The translations under genes were made by a program, and so were the position numbers. Shown here in pieces: positions 35,909 to 44,893 of a stretch of DNA of 64,000 bases. The notes beneath the pieces are model-generated. The model saw only the letters and a program-made list of their open reading frames with translations, searched no databases and was not told the origin of the DNA. The DNA comes from GCA-2711565 sp963664245. GTDB lineage: Bacteria; Bacteroidota; Bacteroidia; Bacteroidales; GCA-2711565. Location: NCBI GenBank assembly GCA_963664245.1, contig OY760934.1, forward strand, positions 3,100,001-3,164,000, given 5' to 3'. The stretch's first letter is position 1. Every line of letters starts with the position of its first letter.

Positions 35909-38668
35909 ATGAAAAAAATTATATACACCATTACAGCGATTATTTTTAGCCAGGTATTATTGGCACAGGTTGTGACAACCGACCCCGAATTTCCTACGGC
36001 CGATGCAAGTGTAATCATTTATTTTCATGCCGACCTTGGGAATAAAGGTTTGCAGGATTACACCTCGGATGTTTATGCTCATTTGGGGGTAATCACCAAT
36101 TTAAGCGAAGATCCTTCCGACTGGAGATATGTTAAAACAGGTTGGAGTGAAAATACAGCCGCCAATAAAATGACCCGGGTAAGTGCCAATCTTTATTCGT
36201 TGGAATTAACGCCTTCCATTTGTGGATATTTTGGAGTGCCGGATGCCGAAGAAATACAGCAAATGGCATTTGTGTTCCGAAATTCAGACGGGACTAAAAC
36301 CGGCCGCGAAGCCGATGGGGGTGATATTTTTGCGCCTGTTTATGCAGCGGGGGTCAACTTAAATATATCGTCTCCGGAGAATAATACAATATTTGAGGTT
36401 GATGAGAACTTTGCAATTAATGCGAACTCATCCAATGCGGATAGTTTAAAGATTTTTATTGATGATGTTTTGATTCATAAAGTTGAGGATCAGACAATAT
36501 TTTATTTGCACAGCGATAATCAAATTGGAAGACATAAAATTAAAGTCATTGCCAAAAATACAAGTGGTCAAATTAGCGACTCTGTGTATTATAGCATCCG
36601 CGGAAGCGTAAATGTAGCCGATTTGCCCGACGGATGGCGGCCGGGGATCAATTATCTTGGATCGGATACAGTGGGATTGGTTCTTTTAGCACCTCAAAAG
36701 GAATACGTTTATGTTGTTGGCGATTTTAATAATTGGGAACCGAACGATGATTATTTTATGAATCGGACTCCTGACGGGGAAATGTTTTGGTTGGGTGTTG
36801 GCGATTTGGTCAGCGGACAGGAATATATTTTTCAGTATTTTATTGATGGCAAAATTTTAATTGCCGATCCTTTTGCCGATAAATTAAGCGATCCGGATAA
36901 TGACCAATGGATAGAAGCTTCAACTTATCCGGGATTAATTGAATACCCCAGCGACGAAACCACAGAAGTTGCCTCGGTTTTGCAAACAAACCAGACCGCT
37001 TACCAGTGGCAAACCACCAATTTTACCCCACCGGCTAAAACTGATATGGTGATTTATGAATTGTTGGTTCGTGATTTTATTGCTGCACACGATTTTGAAA
37101 CCATGATCGACACCATTGCTTACCTCGACAGTTTGGGTGTGAATGCTATAGAACTTATGCCGATCAACGAATTTGAAGGAAACGAAAGCTGGGGGTATAA
37201 CCCGTCTTTTTATTTTGCACCCGATAAATATTATGGTCCAAAAAATAAGTTGAAAGAATTTATCGACACCTGCCATAACCGCGGAATTGCCGTAATTATT
37301 GATATGGTGCTGAACCACTCTTACGGCCAGTCGCCTTTGGTTCGCATGTATTACAATTCGGCTACTTATCAGCCAACTGCCGATAATCCTTGGTTCAACG
37401 TAACTTCTCCTAATACTGCATTTTCGTGGGGCTACGATTTTAATCACGAAAGTCAATACACCAAAGATTTTGTTGATTCGGTTAATGCCTACTGGCTCAC
37501 CGAATATAAAGTTGATGGTTTCCGTTTCGATTTTACAAAAGGATTTACAAATACTGCCGGAGATGGTGGGGCATATGATGCTTCACGGATCGCTATTTTA
37601 AAAAGAATGGCCGATGAGCTTTGGAGCGTAAACCCTAATGCTTACGTTATTCTGGAACACTTTGCCGCTAATTCCGAAGAAACGGAATTGTCTAATTACG
37701 GCATGATGCTTTGGGGAAACCTGAATAATGAGTATTGTGAAGGAGCGATGGGGTATGCTTCCGATTTTTCATGGGGATCGTATAAAGCCCGGGGCTGGAG
37801 CAATCCGCATTTGGTGTCGTACATGGAAAGCCACGATGAAGAGCGGGTGATGTATAAAAATATTATCTATGGAAATTCATCGGGAAGTTATAATATTACC
37901 CAGCAAGCCACTGCCTTGCGTAGGCTGGAGTTGAATGCCGCATTTTTCTTTACCATTCCAGGTCCGAAAATGATCTGGCAATTTGGCGAACTGGGTTACG
38001 ATTATTCTATTGAATACGACTGCCGGGTTTGTAACAAACCCATACGTTGGGATTATTTTCAGGACGCAAATCGAAAACAAGTATATCGGGTGTACCAGGC
38101 ACTTATCGGTTTGAAAAAAGAATACGATGTTTTCAGAACAACCGATTATTTAATAGATGTTGACGGAACCATGAAATCGATACACCTTAACAACCAAGAT
38201 ATTAATGTGCTTGTTTTAGGGAATTTTGGAGTCACGCAAAATACAATAGACCCTGCTTTTCAGTCGACGGGCGACTGGCACGAGTTTTTTACCGGAGATG
38301 TATTAACCGTAACGGATGTAAATGCTTTGATTTCTTTAAATCCCGGGGAGTATCGTTTGTATTCAACACAATCATTGGGTGATCCGATTTTTACAGGCAT
38401 TGAAGAATTGCCCGTTGTTTACAATGAGCTGGAACTCTTCCCTAATCCTGCTGTTTCGGAAATAAACATAAATTTGTCGGCCATTACTGAGCAAATAAAA
38501 CAGTTGGTAATTTATAACGTTGCTGGCCAGGTGGTTGAGCAAAAAGATTTTAACGGATTTCTTGATAATCTGTACACGATTAATGTGAGTGCTTATCCCA
38601 ATGGGTTTTATTATTACAGAATAGTTACCGACAAAGTGATTTATTCCGGAAAGTTTATTAAGAATTAG
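35909..38668 (+). CDS. Secreted GH13 alpha-amylase with CBM48 and T9SS sorting domain
   Basis: A 919-residue starch-degrading enzyme. Signal peptide 1-20 (IIFSQVLLAQ), an N-terminal beta-rich region with ADASVIIYFHADLGNKGL, then a CBM48-like module (about 250-345; YVVGDFNNWEPNDDYFM), then the GH13 barrel with Asp541 (VDGFRFDFTKG), Glu583 (YVILEHF) and Asp643 (MESHDEER). Residues about 840-919 are a type A T9SS C-terminal domain: LELFPNPAVSEININL, VIYNVAGQVVEQ and YPNGFYYYRIVTDKVIYSGK. It is the only enzyme in this locus that carries a T9SS signal, so it probably acts outside the cell or on the surface. A terminator follows directly. Confidence 0.94.
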   Translation: MKKIIYTITAIIFSQVLLAQVVTTDPEFPTADASVIIYFHADLGNKGLQDYTSDVYAHLGVITNLSEDPSDWRYVKTGWSENTAANKMTRVSANLYSLELTPSICGYFGVPDAEEIQQMAFVFRNSDGTKTGREADGGDIFAPVYAAGVNLNISSPENNTIFEVDENFAINANSSNADSLKIFIDDVLIHKVEDQTIFYLHSDNQIGRHKIKVIAKNTSGQISDSVYYSIRGSVNVADLPDGWRPGINYLGSDTVGLVLLAPQKEYVYVVGDFNNWEPNDDYFMNRTPDGEMFWLGVGDLVSGQEYIFQYFIDGKILIADPFADKLSDPDNDQWIEASTYPGLIEYPSDETTEVASVLQTNQTAYQWQTTNFTPPAKTDMVIYELLVRDFIAAHDFETMIDTIAYLDSLGVNAIELMPINEFEGNESWGYNPSFYFAPDKYYGPKNKLKEFIDTCHNRGIAVIIDMVLNHSYGQSPLVRMYYNSATYQPTADNPWFNVTSPNTAFSWGYDFNHESQYTKDFVDSVNAYWLTEYKVDGFRFDFTKGFTNTAGDGGAYDASRIAILKRMADELWSVNPNAYVILEHFAANSEETELSNYGMMLWGNLNNEYCEGAMGYASDFSWGSYKARGWSNPHLVSYMESHDEERVMYKNIIYGNSSGSYNITQQATALRRLELNAAFFFTIPGPKMIWQFGELGYDYSIEYDCRVCNKPIRWDYFQDANRKQVYRVYQALIGLKKEYDVFRTTDYLIDVDGTMKSIHLNNQDINVLVLGNFGVTQNTIDPAFQSTGDWHEFFTGDVLTVTDVNALISLNPGEYRLYSTQSLGDPIFTGIEELPVVYNELELFPNPAVSEININLSAITEQIKQLVIYNVAGQVVEQKDFNGFLDNLYTINVSAYPNGFYYYRIVTDKVIYSGKFIKN

Positions 38669-38670
38669 AC

Positions 38671-38709
38671 AAAACAGAAGGCCCCGCCTTTGGCGGGGCC
38701 TTCTGTTTT
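38671..38709. terminator. Bidirectional terminator between convergent amylase genes
   Basis: A long perfect stem, aaaacagaaggccccgcc pairing with ggcggggccttctgtttt, loop ttt. It is shared by the plus-strand amylase (ends 38668) and the minus-strand amylase (ends 38715). Confidence 0.95.
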
Positions 38710-38714
38710 AAATT

Positions 38715-40097
38715 TTATTTTGTTGCAAATACTTTATATCCCCAGGCTTTTAACTTCATTTTATTTTTAAAATTGGGTGTTTCATTGGTAAACACTTCAA
38801 CCAGTTCGGCTTTGGTGTCGAAGTCGTTGAACATAAAATCAGCTTCTTTATCCGACATATTTATAACGGTAATTACCTGGTCTTTATCTTTTTTTCTTAC
38901 AAAAGCATAAACCTGATCGTCGGCAGATGTTTTAATTCTGAGCATGTCTCCGCCAAAGTCACCGTTCCATAAGGCTTTGTTGATTTTCTTTAGATGAAGG
39001 AGTTTGGTATACACTTTGGCAATATCACAATCTTTCCAGTTGATGGTGTCTTTATCAAAGAAGCGTAGGTCTTTATCCATGCATGCTTCCTGCCCGCTGT
39101 AAATTAATGGCATCCCACGGGTAGTCAGCGTAAACACGGCCATTGGCTCAAGGGCATTTCCCAATCGTTTAACGGCATTGCCTTTCCAGCTGTTTTCATC
39201 ATGGTTCGAAGTAAAATTCATTAAATAAGCATCCGAAGGATATTCTGCTTTTTCCTTGGCCAGTTGTTTGTCGAGCTCTTCCAAAGGTTTTTTCCCCTGG
39301 GCAATTTCGTTTAACAAAAAGTGCATGGGCCAGGCGTACGACATATCAAAAGCAAAATGGTGATGTTCGGGTTTGTCTGCTTCTGCCAACATGAACAATT
39401 CGGGATTTAGTTTCAGTAATTCTTTGCGGGCATCTTCCCAAAAATCGGTCGGGACCATTCCGGCTACATCGCAACGGTAGCCATCAATGTTTGCTCCTGA
39501 AATCCAAAATTTCAGGGCGTCAATCATGGCAAGCCTCAGTTCTTTGTTTTTGTAATTTAATCCGGCCACGTCCGACCAGTCGGCAACTGGGGGAATAATA
39601 TTTCCGGTAGAATCTTGCAAATACCATTCTGGGTTTTCAAAAATCCACGGGTTGTCCCAAGCCGAGTGATTGGCAACCCAATCCAGGATTACGTACATTC
39701 CCATTTCGTGAGCTTTGTCTACCAGTTTTTTAAAATCTTCCATACTTCCAAACTCGGGGTTCACAGCTTTATAATTTTTTACGGCATAATAACTTCCCAA
39801 ATTTCCTTTCCTGTTTTTTTCGCCGATGGGGTGGATAGGCATGATCCATAAAATATCGACTCCCATTTTTTTTAGCCGTGGCAGGTGTTCCATGAACGCA
39901 TTAAGTGTTCCTTCAGGGGTGTACTGGCGGATATTCACTTCATAAATATTCACGTTTTTTGTCCAGTCGGCATGAACCATTTTTAGTTCATCCGACGATT
40001 GTTTTTTGTTTGGTGAATTGCATGCCGAAAAAGCAAAAACAATTACCAGGGATAAGCTTAAAAGTCCGGCTAATTTTTTTTGTTTTTTTAATTTCAT
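38715..40097 (-). CDS. GH13 alpha-amylase lipoprotein
   Basis: A 460-residue lipoprotein amylase. The signal (LSLSLVIVFAFSAC) gives a lipidated Cys26. The GH13 barrel starts almost at once (IYEVNIRQYTPEGTLNAF) with Asp210 (IDGYRCDVAG), Glu239 (FMLAEADKP) and Asp300 (NFTSNHDENSW). It lacks extra binding modules, so it is a compact enzyme for short chains or a surface endo-enzyme. It is the only gene of the locus on the minus strand, divergent from the MFS gene across 382 bp, and could share control with it. Confidence 0.93.
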   Translation of the reverse strand: MKLKKQKKLAGLLSLSLVIVFAFSACNSPNKKQSSDELKMVHADWTKNVNIYEVNIRQYTPEGTLNAFMEHLPRLKKMGVDILWIMPIHPIGEKNRKGNLGSYYAVKNYKAVNPEFGSMEDFKKLVDKAHEMGMYVILDWVANHSAWDNPWIFENPEWYLQDSTGNIIPPVADWSDVAGLNYKNKELRLAMIDALKFWISGANIDGYRCDVAGMVPTDFWEDARKELLKLNPELFMLAEADKPEHHHFAFDMSYAWPMHFLLNEIAQGKKPLEELDKQLAKEKAEYPSDAYLMNFTSNHDENSWKGNAVKRLGNALEPMAVFTLTTRGMPLIYSGQEACMDKDLRFFDKDTINWKDCDIAKVYTKLLHLKKINKALWNGDFGGDMLRIKTSADDQVYAFVRKKDKDQVITVINMSDKEADFMFNDFDTKAELVEVFTNETPNFKNKMKLKAWGYKVFATK

Positions 40098-40479
40098 CTC
40101 GGTTAAATTTTTGGTTGTTTTTTTATTGAAATTTTAAAAATTTTCATGCAAAAATTCCTGATAAAAAAGAAGGTCTTTTTATCAAAAAAATAGCGAATTT
40201 TTCCGTTGAAGTTTTACTCAACTTTAATTCAAAATTACACAGGGTTAAGTTACGAAAAAAATATTGAAATACAGTTTGTTAAGAATCAAAAAAAACAAGT
40301 TTTTTGTGTTAAAAAATCAAGCTTTTTCATATTAAATTTTGTATATTTGATATTTAACCAAAAACTAAAAAAAACTAACGTAATTTATACTTTTTTTAAG
40401 ACTGAAAATTGAAGAAAAACCGGGTAAAAAATTCCGAAGAAAAAACAGTAAAACGAGTGTTAAATTAATAAGCGTAAAA
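40098..40479. promoter_or_regulatory. Divergent promoter region, lipoprotein amylase and MFS operon
   Basis: A very AT-rich 382-bp gap. On the plus strand TATATTTG (40342-40349) fits the minus-7 consensus for the MFS-pgmB-GH65 operon, giving a leader of about 125 nt. No well-spaced TTTG and no copy of the caaacgtttg palindrome are visible. For the minus-strand amylase I see no clear promoter. Nothing else was recognised here. Confidence 0.4.
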
Positions 40480-41829
40480 ATGGAGAAAAAGAGACTGAGT
40501 TTTTGGCAAATCTGGAATTTGAGTTTCGGATTTATGGGGATTCAAATGGGATTTGGTTTACAAAATGCAAATGCTAGCCGAATTCTCCAAATATTTGGTG
40601 CCAATGTTGAAGAACTTTCCTGGTTTTGGATTGTCGCACCACTTACCGGTTTAATTGTTCAGCCCATTATTGGTTTTTATAGTGATAGAACTTGGACCAG
40701 GTTGGGGCGTCGTCGTCCTTACTTTTTAACGGGAGCGGTTTTGGCTTCGTTGGGTTTGATTTTGATGCCCAATGCTGATATGTTTACGGCTTTTCTGCCA
40801 GCTTTGTGGGTGGGTGCCGGAATGCTGATGATTATGGATGCTTCCTTCAATGTTGCCATGGAACCTTTCCGTGCCTTGGTTGCAGATGTATTGCCTTCTG
40901 ATCAGCGAACGCTCGGGTTTAGCATTCAAACTATTTTGATTGGTATTGGAGCAGTGGTTGGATCTTGGTTGCCTTATGTTTTAACCAATTGGTTTGGCGT
41001 TTCTAATGTTACGGTAGCTGGCGAGGTTCCATTAAATGTGCTGCTTTCATTTATGATTGGAGCCGGTGTTTTAATAACAACAATTTTAATAACTGTTATC
41101 GGGACAAAAGAATATTCTCCCGAAGAAATGGAGCTAATAAATAAGGATCAGGATGAGGAGGAAGAAATTGAGGAGTCATCCAGTTTGTTAAACATTTTTT
41201 CCGATTTTAAAAAAATGCCAAAAACCATGCGCCAGCTAAGCTGGGTACAGTTTTTTTCCTGGTTTGCCCTGTTTGGAATGTGGGTCTTTACGGTTCCTGC
41301 TATTGCCCATCACTTTTATGGTTGTGCTTTGGATGATACTGCAAGTGCCGACTATCAAAAAGCAGGTGACTGGGTTGGGGTAATTTTTGGCGTTTACAAT
41401 GGAGTGGCGGCTATTTTTGCTTTTTTCTTACCGTATATTGCGTTAAAAGTTGGACGCAAACGAACTCATTCTTTGGCTCTTACCATCGGGGCATTGGGGC
41501 TTCTTTCAATTTATTTTATGCCCGATCAAAATTGGTTGATCCTTTCTATGGTAGCCGTGGGGGTCGGCTGGGCCAGTATTTTGGCGATGCCCTATGCGAT
41601 CTTGGCTGGTTCTATTCCTGCCAAAAAGATGGGGATTTACATGGGGATTTTTAACTTCTTTATTGTAATCCCACAAATTATAAATGCCTTGATAGGTGGC
41701 CCGGTTATTAAATATTTTTATGGCGGGAACCCTATTTTTGCTTTGATTACTAGCGGAGTATCTATGTTAATTGCGGCTTACTTGGTAAAAAGGGTTCACG
41801 ATGTAGATGATGTAGTAAAAGCGGAATAA
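40480..41829 (+). CDS. MFS sugar transporter (maltose/maltodextrin import)
   Basis: A 449-residue inner-membrane protein with about twelve hydrophobic segments. The opening KRLSFWQIWNLSFGFMGIQM and the loop FYSDRTWTRLGRRRPYFLTG resemble the sucrose/maltose MFS branch (SLC45-like). The acidic central loop (NKDQDEEEEIEESSSLL) separates the two six-helix halves. Next to pgmB and a GH65 phosphorylase, the cargo is most likely maltose or short maltodextrins made by periplasmic GH13 enzymes. First gene of a plus-strand operon reaching at least to 49126; pgmB begins 2 bp after it. Confidence 0.92.
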   Translation: MEKKRLSFWQIWNLSFGFMGIQMGFGLQNANASRILQIFGANVEELSWFWIVAPLTGLIVQPIIGFYSDRTWTRLGRRRPYFLTGAVLASLGLILMPNADMFTAFLPALWVGAGMLMIMDASFNVAMEPFRALVADVLPSDQRTLGFSIQTILIGIGAVVGSWLPYVLTNWFGVSNVTVAGEVPLNVLLSFMIGAGVLITTILITVIGTKEYSPEEMELINKDQDEEEEIEESSSLLNIFSDFKKMPKTMRQLSWVQFFSWFALFGMWVFTVPAIAHHFYGCALDDTASADYQKAGDWVGVIFGVYNGVAAIFAFFLPYIALKVGRKRTHSLALTIGALGLLSIYFMPDQNWLILSMVAVGVGWASILAMPYAILAGSIPAKKMGIYMGIFNFFIVIPQIINALIGGPVIKYFYGGNPIFALITSGVSMLIAAYLVKRVHDVDDVVKAE

Positions 41830-41831
41830 AA

Positions 41832-42491
41832 ATGGAAAAAGAGCTTGCTTTTATATTCGATTTGGACGGGGTAATTGTTGATACGGCAATTTATCATTAC
41901 AAAGCTTGGTGTGTCTTGGCCGGGGAATTGGGCTTTGAATTTACCGAAGAACAAAACGAAAGTTTAAAAGGGGTCAGCCGGATGGAATCATTGGAGCGAC
42001 TCTTGAATTTTGGTGGAATAACAGACATCAGCGATGAGAGAAAAATAGAAATGGCAGCCCAAAAAAATGCCTTATACCGCGATTATATCTTACAAATAAC
42101 TCCCGAAGCCATTTTGCCAGGGGTGGATGTTTTTATTAAAGAATGTCTAAATCAGGGAATTAAAATTGCTTTGGGATCAGCCAGCAAAAATGCGAAAACT
42201 ATCTTGGAACAAATTGCTTACCAGGATATTTTCCATGCGGTAATAGATGGAAATAAAGTAAAAAATTCAAAGCCCGATCCGGAAGTATTTTTAAATGCTG
42301 CGAACGAACTAAAGGTTCAACCCGAAAATTGTATCATTTTTGAAGATGCCGAAGCCGGAATTGAAGCGGCAAAACGAGCAAAAATGAAATCGGTGGGAGT
42401 AGGCGATAAGAATATTCTGGGTGAGGCAGATATGGTAATTCCTGGATTTGTAGATGTTCAGGTAGTAGATTGTATAAAGTTGTTAAATTAG
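41832..42491 (+). CDS. pgmB: Beta-phosphoglucomutase
   Basis: A 219-residue HAD-superfamily enzyme that turns beta-glucose-1-phosphate into glucose-6-phosphate. FIFDLDGVIVDTAIYHYKAW contains the nucleophile Asp10 and the acid/base Asp12. GVSRMESLERLL in the cap, GSASKNAKTILE in motif II, the Lys in NSKPDPEVF, and IIFEDAEAGIEAAKRAKM in motif IV complete the family pattern. Together with the downstream GH65 enzyme it defines phosphorolytic maltose breakdown. Confidence 0.96.
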   Translation: MEKELAFIFDLDGVIVDTAIYHYKAWCVLAGELGFEFTEEQNESLKGVSRMESLERLLNFGGITDISDERKIEMAAQKNALYRDYILQITPEAILPGVDVFIKECLNQGIKIALGSASKNAKTILEQIAYQDIFHAVIDGNKVKNSKPDPEVFLNAANELKVQPENCIIFEDAEAGIEAAKRAKMKSVGVGDKNILGEADMVIPGFVDVQVVDCIKLLN

Positions 42492-42538
42492 GCTTGCATT
42501 AAACTAATATATAGGTATTTAGTAATTAATGTGTATGA

Positions 42539-42555
42539 ATCCGCTTGTCGGATTG
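42539..42555. repeat. Hairpin in the pgmB-GH65 gap
   Basis: Arms aatccg and cggatt with loop cttgt lie 17 bp before the GH65 start codon. No T-run follows; it could influence mRNA stability or translation, but no function can be shown. Confidence 0.35.
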
Positions 42556-42571
42556 TTAAAAACTTTATTGT

Positions 42572-44890
42572 ATGATTGATTATTATAAGCATGATGAATG
42601 GTGCATAATTGAGGAAGGGTTTTCGAAGGATTTTCATTTGGCATCAGAAAGTGCCTTTTCTCTGGGCAATGAATATTTTGGACAGCGGGCAAATTTTGAA
42701 GAACATTATTCCGGGAAAACCCTGAAAGGCAGTTATATTGCAGGCATTTACTATCCTGATAAAACCAAAGTAGGTTGGTGGAAAAACGGTTATCCCGATT
42801 ATTTTGCCAAACTGCTAAATGCCCCAAGCTGGATTGGGATTTATGTAGAAGTGGATGGAGAAGTTCTTGATCTTGATAAAATTAAGGTCGAAAATTTCAG
42901 GCGGACTTTAAATATGAAAGAAGGCTATTTGGAGCGTGAATTCATTGCCAATTTTGCAAATGGGAACCGGATTTTCGTCAAAACAAAACGCTTTTTAAGT
43001 TTTGTTGACCGCGAACTAGGGATGATAAAATATCAAATCAAAAATTTAGGGAAAGGATTTTCTTTAAAAATTTCACCCTCCATTGACGGGGATGTCATCA
43101 ATGAAGCAGCAAATTGGGAAAAGCATTTGTGGGATATCCCCAATAAGTTGAACGTCGAAAATCAGGCTTATCTGTTTGCAATGTCTAAAAAACTTAATTT
43201 TGAGGTATGTACTGCAATGACTTACGATTTGCATAAAAATGGTGAACAATTTGTAGAGTTTGATACCGATCAGATTGAGTTTGAAAAGTTGTTGCAACAT
43301 GAAATAATGCTTGATCTGGATGAAAATGATACCATCAATTTCTTTAAATATTCAACCGTAACACATACTGAAAATTACCCGCGTACAAAACTTCAGGAAA
43401 AAGCAAACGTAAACCTGCTTTATGCGTTTAACAAGGGTTTCGACAAGCTTTTTGAAGAACATAAAAATGAATGGGCTCGGAAATGGGCTTCTTGCGATAT
43501 TGTTATTGATGGGGATATTACTGCGCAGCAGGCCATTCGCTTCAATATTTTTCATTTATTGCAAACTTATTCCGGTCACGATAGCCGATTAAATTTAAGT
43601 CCTAAAGGCTTTACAGGTGAAAAATACGGCGGTGGGGCATACTGGGATACCGAAGCTTTTTGTTTCCCCTTTTATTTAGGAACCAGTTATCCTGATGTTG
43701 CCAAAAATCTTTTGTTGTACCGTTATAATCACCTGTCAAAAGCGATTGAAAATGCTGAAAAATTAGGCTTTACAGACGGTGCTGCATTGTATCCCATGGT
43801 AACCATGAATGGTGAAGAATGCCATAATGAGTGGGAAATTACCTTTGAGGAAATTCATCGGAACGGGGCCATTGCCTATGCCATTTTTAACTATGCAAAT
43901 TATACCGGAGATACTGAGTATATCAGCGATTACGGCTTGGAGGTGCTAATTGCTATTGCCCGTTTTTGGGCACAACGCTTCAACTTTTCAGAAGACAAAA
44001 AGCAATACGTTATGCTTGGGGTTACCGGCCCGAACGAATACGAAAATAATGTTCACAACAATTGGTACACCAGTAAAATAGCGCAATGGTGTTTGATTTA
44101 TACAGGAAAACAAATCGAGTTCGTTAAGACAAAGACCCCCGAAAAATACAAGCAGTTGGTTTCAAAAACTAATTTTGATGAATCTTCGGAATTGGCTAAT
44201 TGGTCGGAGATTGCAAGTAATGTTTATTTTCCTGAAGATAAAAAACGAGGGGTTTTCCTACAACAGGATGGATTTCTGGATAAAGAACTCAAAAATGCAA
44301 ATGAGCTTGATGAGAGTGAACGCCCGATAAATCAACACTGGTCCTGGGATCGTATTTTACGTTCATGTTTTATCAAACAGGCCGACGTATTGCAGGGGCT
44401 TTACTTTTTTGAGGATGAGTACGATAAAGACACCCTGAAACGGAACTTTGATTTTTACGAACCCATGACGGTTCACGAATCTTCTTTGTCGCCTTCATTG
44501 CATGCCGTTTTGGCGAATAGCTTGGGCTACACCCAAAAAGCTTACGAAATGTTTTTGCGCTCATCGCGTTATGATCTGGACGATTTCAATAACGAATTGC
44601 ACGAAGGCTGCCACATAACCAGCATGGCCGGAAGCTGGCTGGTAATTATTGAAGGTTTCGGCGGACGGCGGGTTCGCAACAACAAACTTTATTTAAACCC
44701 GGCCATTCCCGAACAATGGAAATCTTATTCGTTTAATTTCAATTTTAAACAAACCATTCTGAAAGTTGCCGTTGATAAGTCAAAGGTGATTGTTGAAAAT
44801 CAGGGAATTTCTCCGATTGGATTTTATGTTTACGATAAAGATTTTCACCTCGAACCGGGAGAAAATACAGAAGTGAAACTAAGAAAGTAA
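42572..44890 (+). CDS. GH65 maltose phosphorylase family protein
   Basis: A 772-residue cytoplasmic enzyme (no signal peptide) that splits an alpha-glucoside with phosphate into glucose and beta-glucose-1-phosphate. The general acid is Glu489 in VTGPNEYENNVHNNWYTS, close to Glu487 of Lactobacillus brevis maltose phosphorylase. Other family blocks are SLGNEYFGQRANFEE, GEKYGGGAYWDTEAFCFPF, the phosphate-site region KQADVLQGLYFFED and HESSLSPSLHAVLANSLGY. Maltose is favoured by the starch context; kojibiose, trehalose or nigerose activity cannot be excluded from sequence alone. Confidence 0.94.
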   Translation: MIDYYKHDEWCIIEEGFSKDFHLASESAFSLGNEYFGQRANFEEHYSGKTLKGSYIAGIYYPDKTKVGWWKNGYPDYFAKLLNAPSWIGIYVEVDGEVLDLDKIKVENFRRTLNMKEGYLEREFIANFANGNRIFVKTKRFLSFVDRELGMIKYQIKNLGKGFSLKISPSIDGDVINEAANWEKHLWDIPNKLNVENQAYLFAMSKKLNFEVCTAMTYDLHKNGEQFVEFDTDQIEFEKLLQHEIMLDLDENDTINFFKYSTVTHTENYPRTKLQEKANVNLLYAFNKGFDKLFEEHKNEWARKWASCDIVIDGDITAQQAIRFNIFHLLQTYSGHDSRLNLSPKGFTGEKYGGGAYWDTEAFCFPFYLGTSYPDVAKNLLLYRYNHLSKAIENAEKLGFTDGAALYPMVTMNGEECHNEWEITFEEIHRNGAIAYAIFNYANYTGDTEYISDYGLEVLIAIARFWAQRFNFSEDKKQYVMLGVTGPNEYENNVHNNWYTSKIAQWCLIYTGKQIEFVKTKTPEKYKQLVSKTNFDESSELANWSEIASNVYFPEDKKRGVFLQQDGFLDKELKNANELDESERPINQHWSWDRILRSCFIKQADVLQGLYFFEDEYDKDTLKRNFDFYEPMTVHESSLSPSLHAVLANSLGYTQKAYEMFLRSSRYDLDDFNNELHEGCHITSMAGSWLVIIEGFGGRRVRNNKLYLNPAIPEQWKSYSFNFNFKQTILKVAVDKSKVIVENQGISPIGFYVYDKDFHLEPGENTEVKLRK

Positions 44891-44893
44891 ATC

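Noticed and set aside
42572..44890. GH65 enzyme considered as trehalose phosphorylase
   Set aside because: The family includes several specificities, but the starch/maltose context and the position of the catalytic Glu favour maltose phosphorylase. The call is kept at family level.
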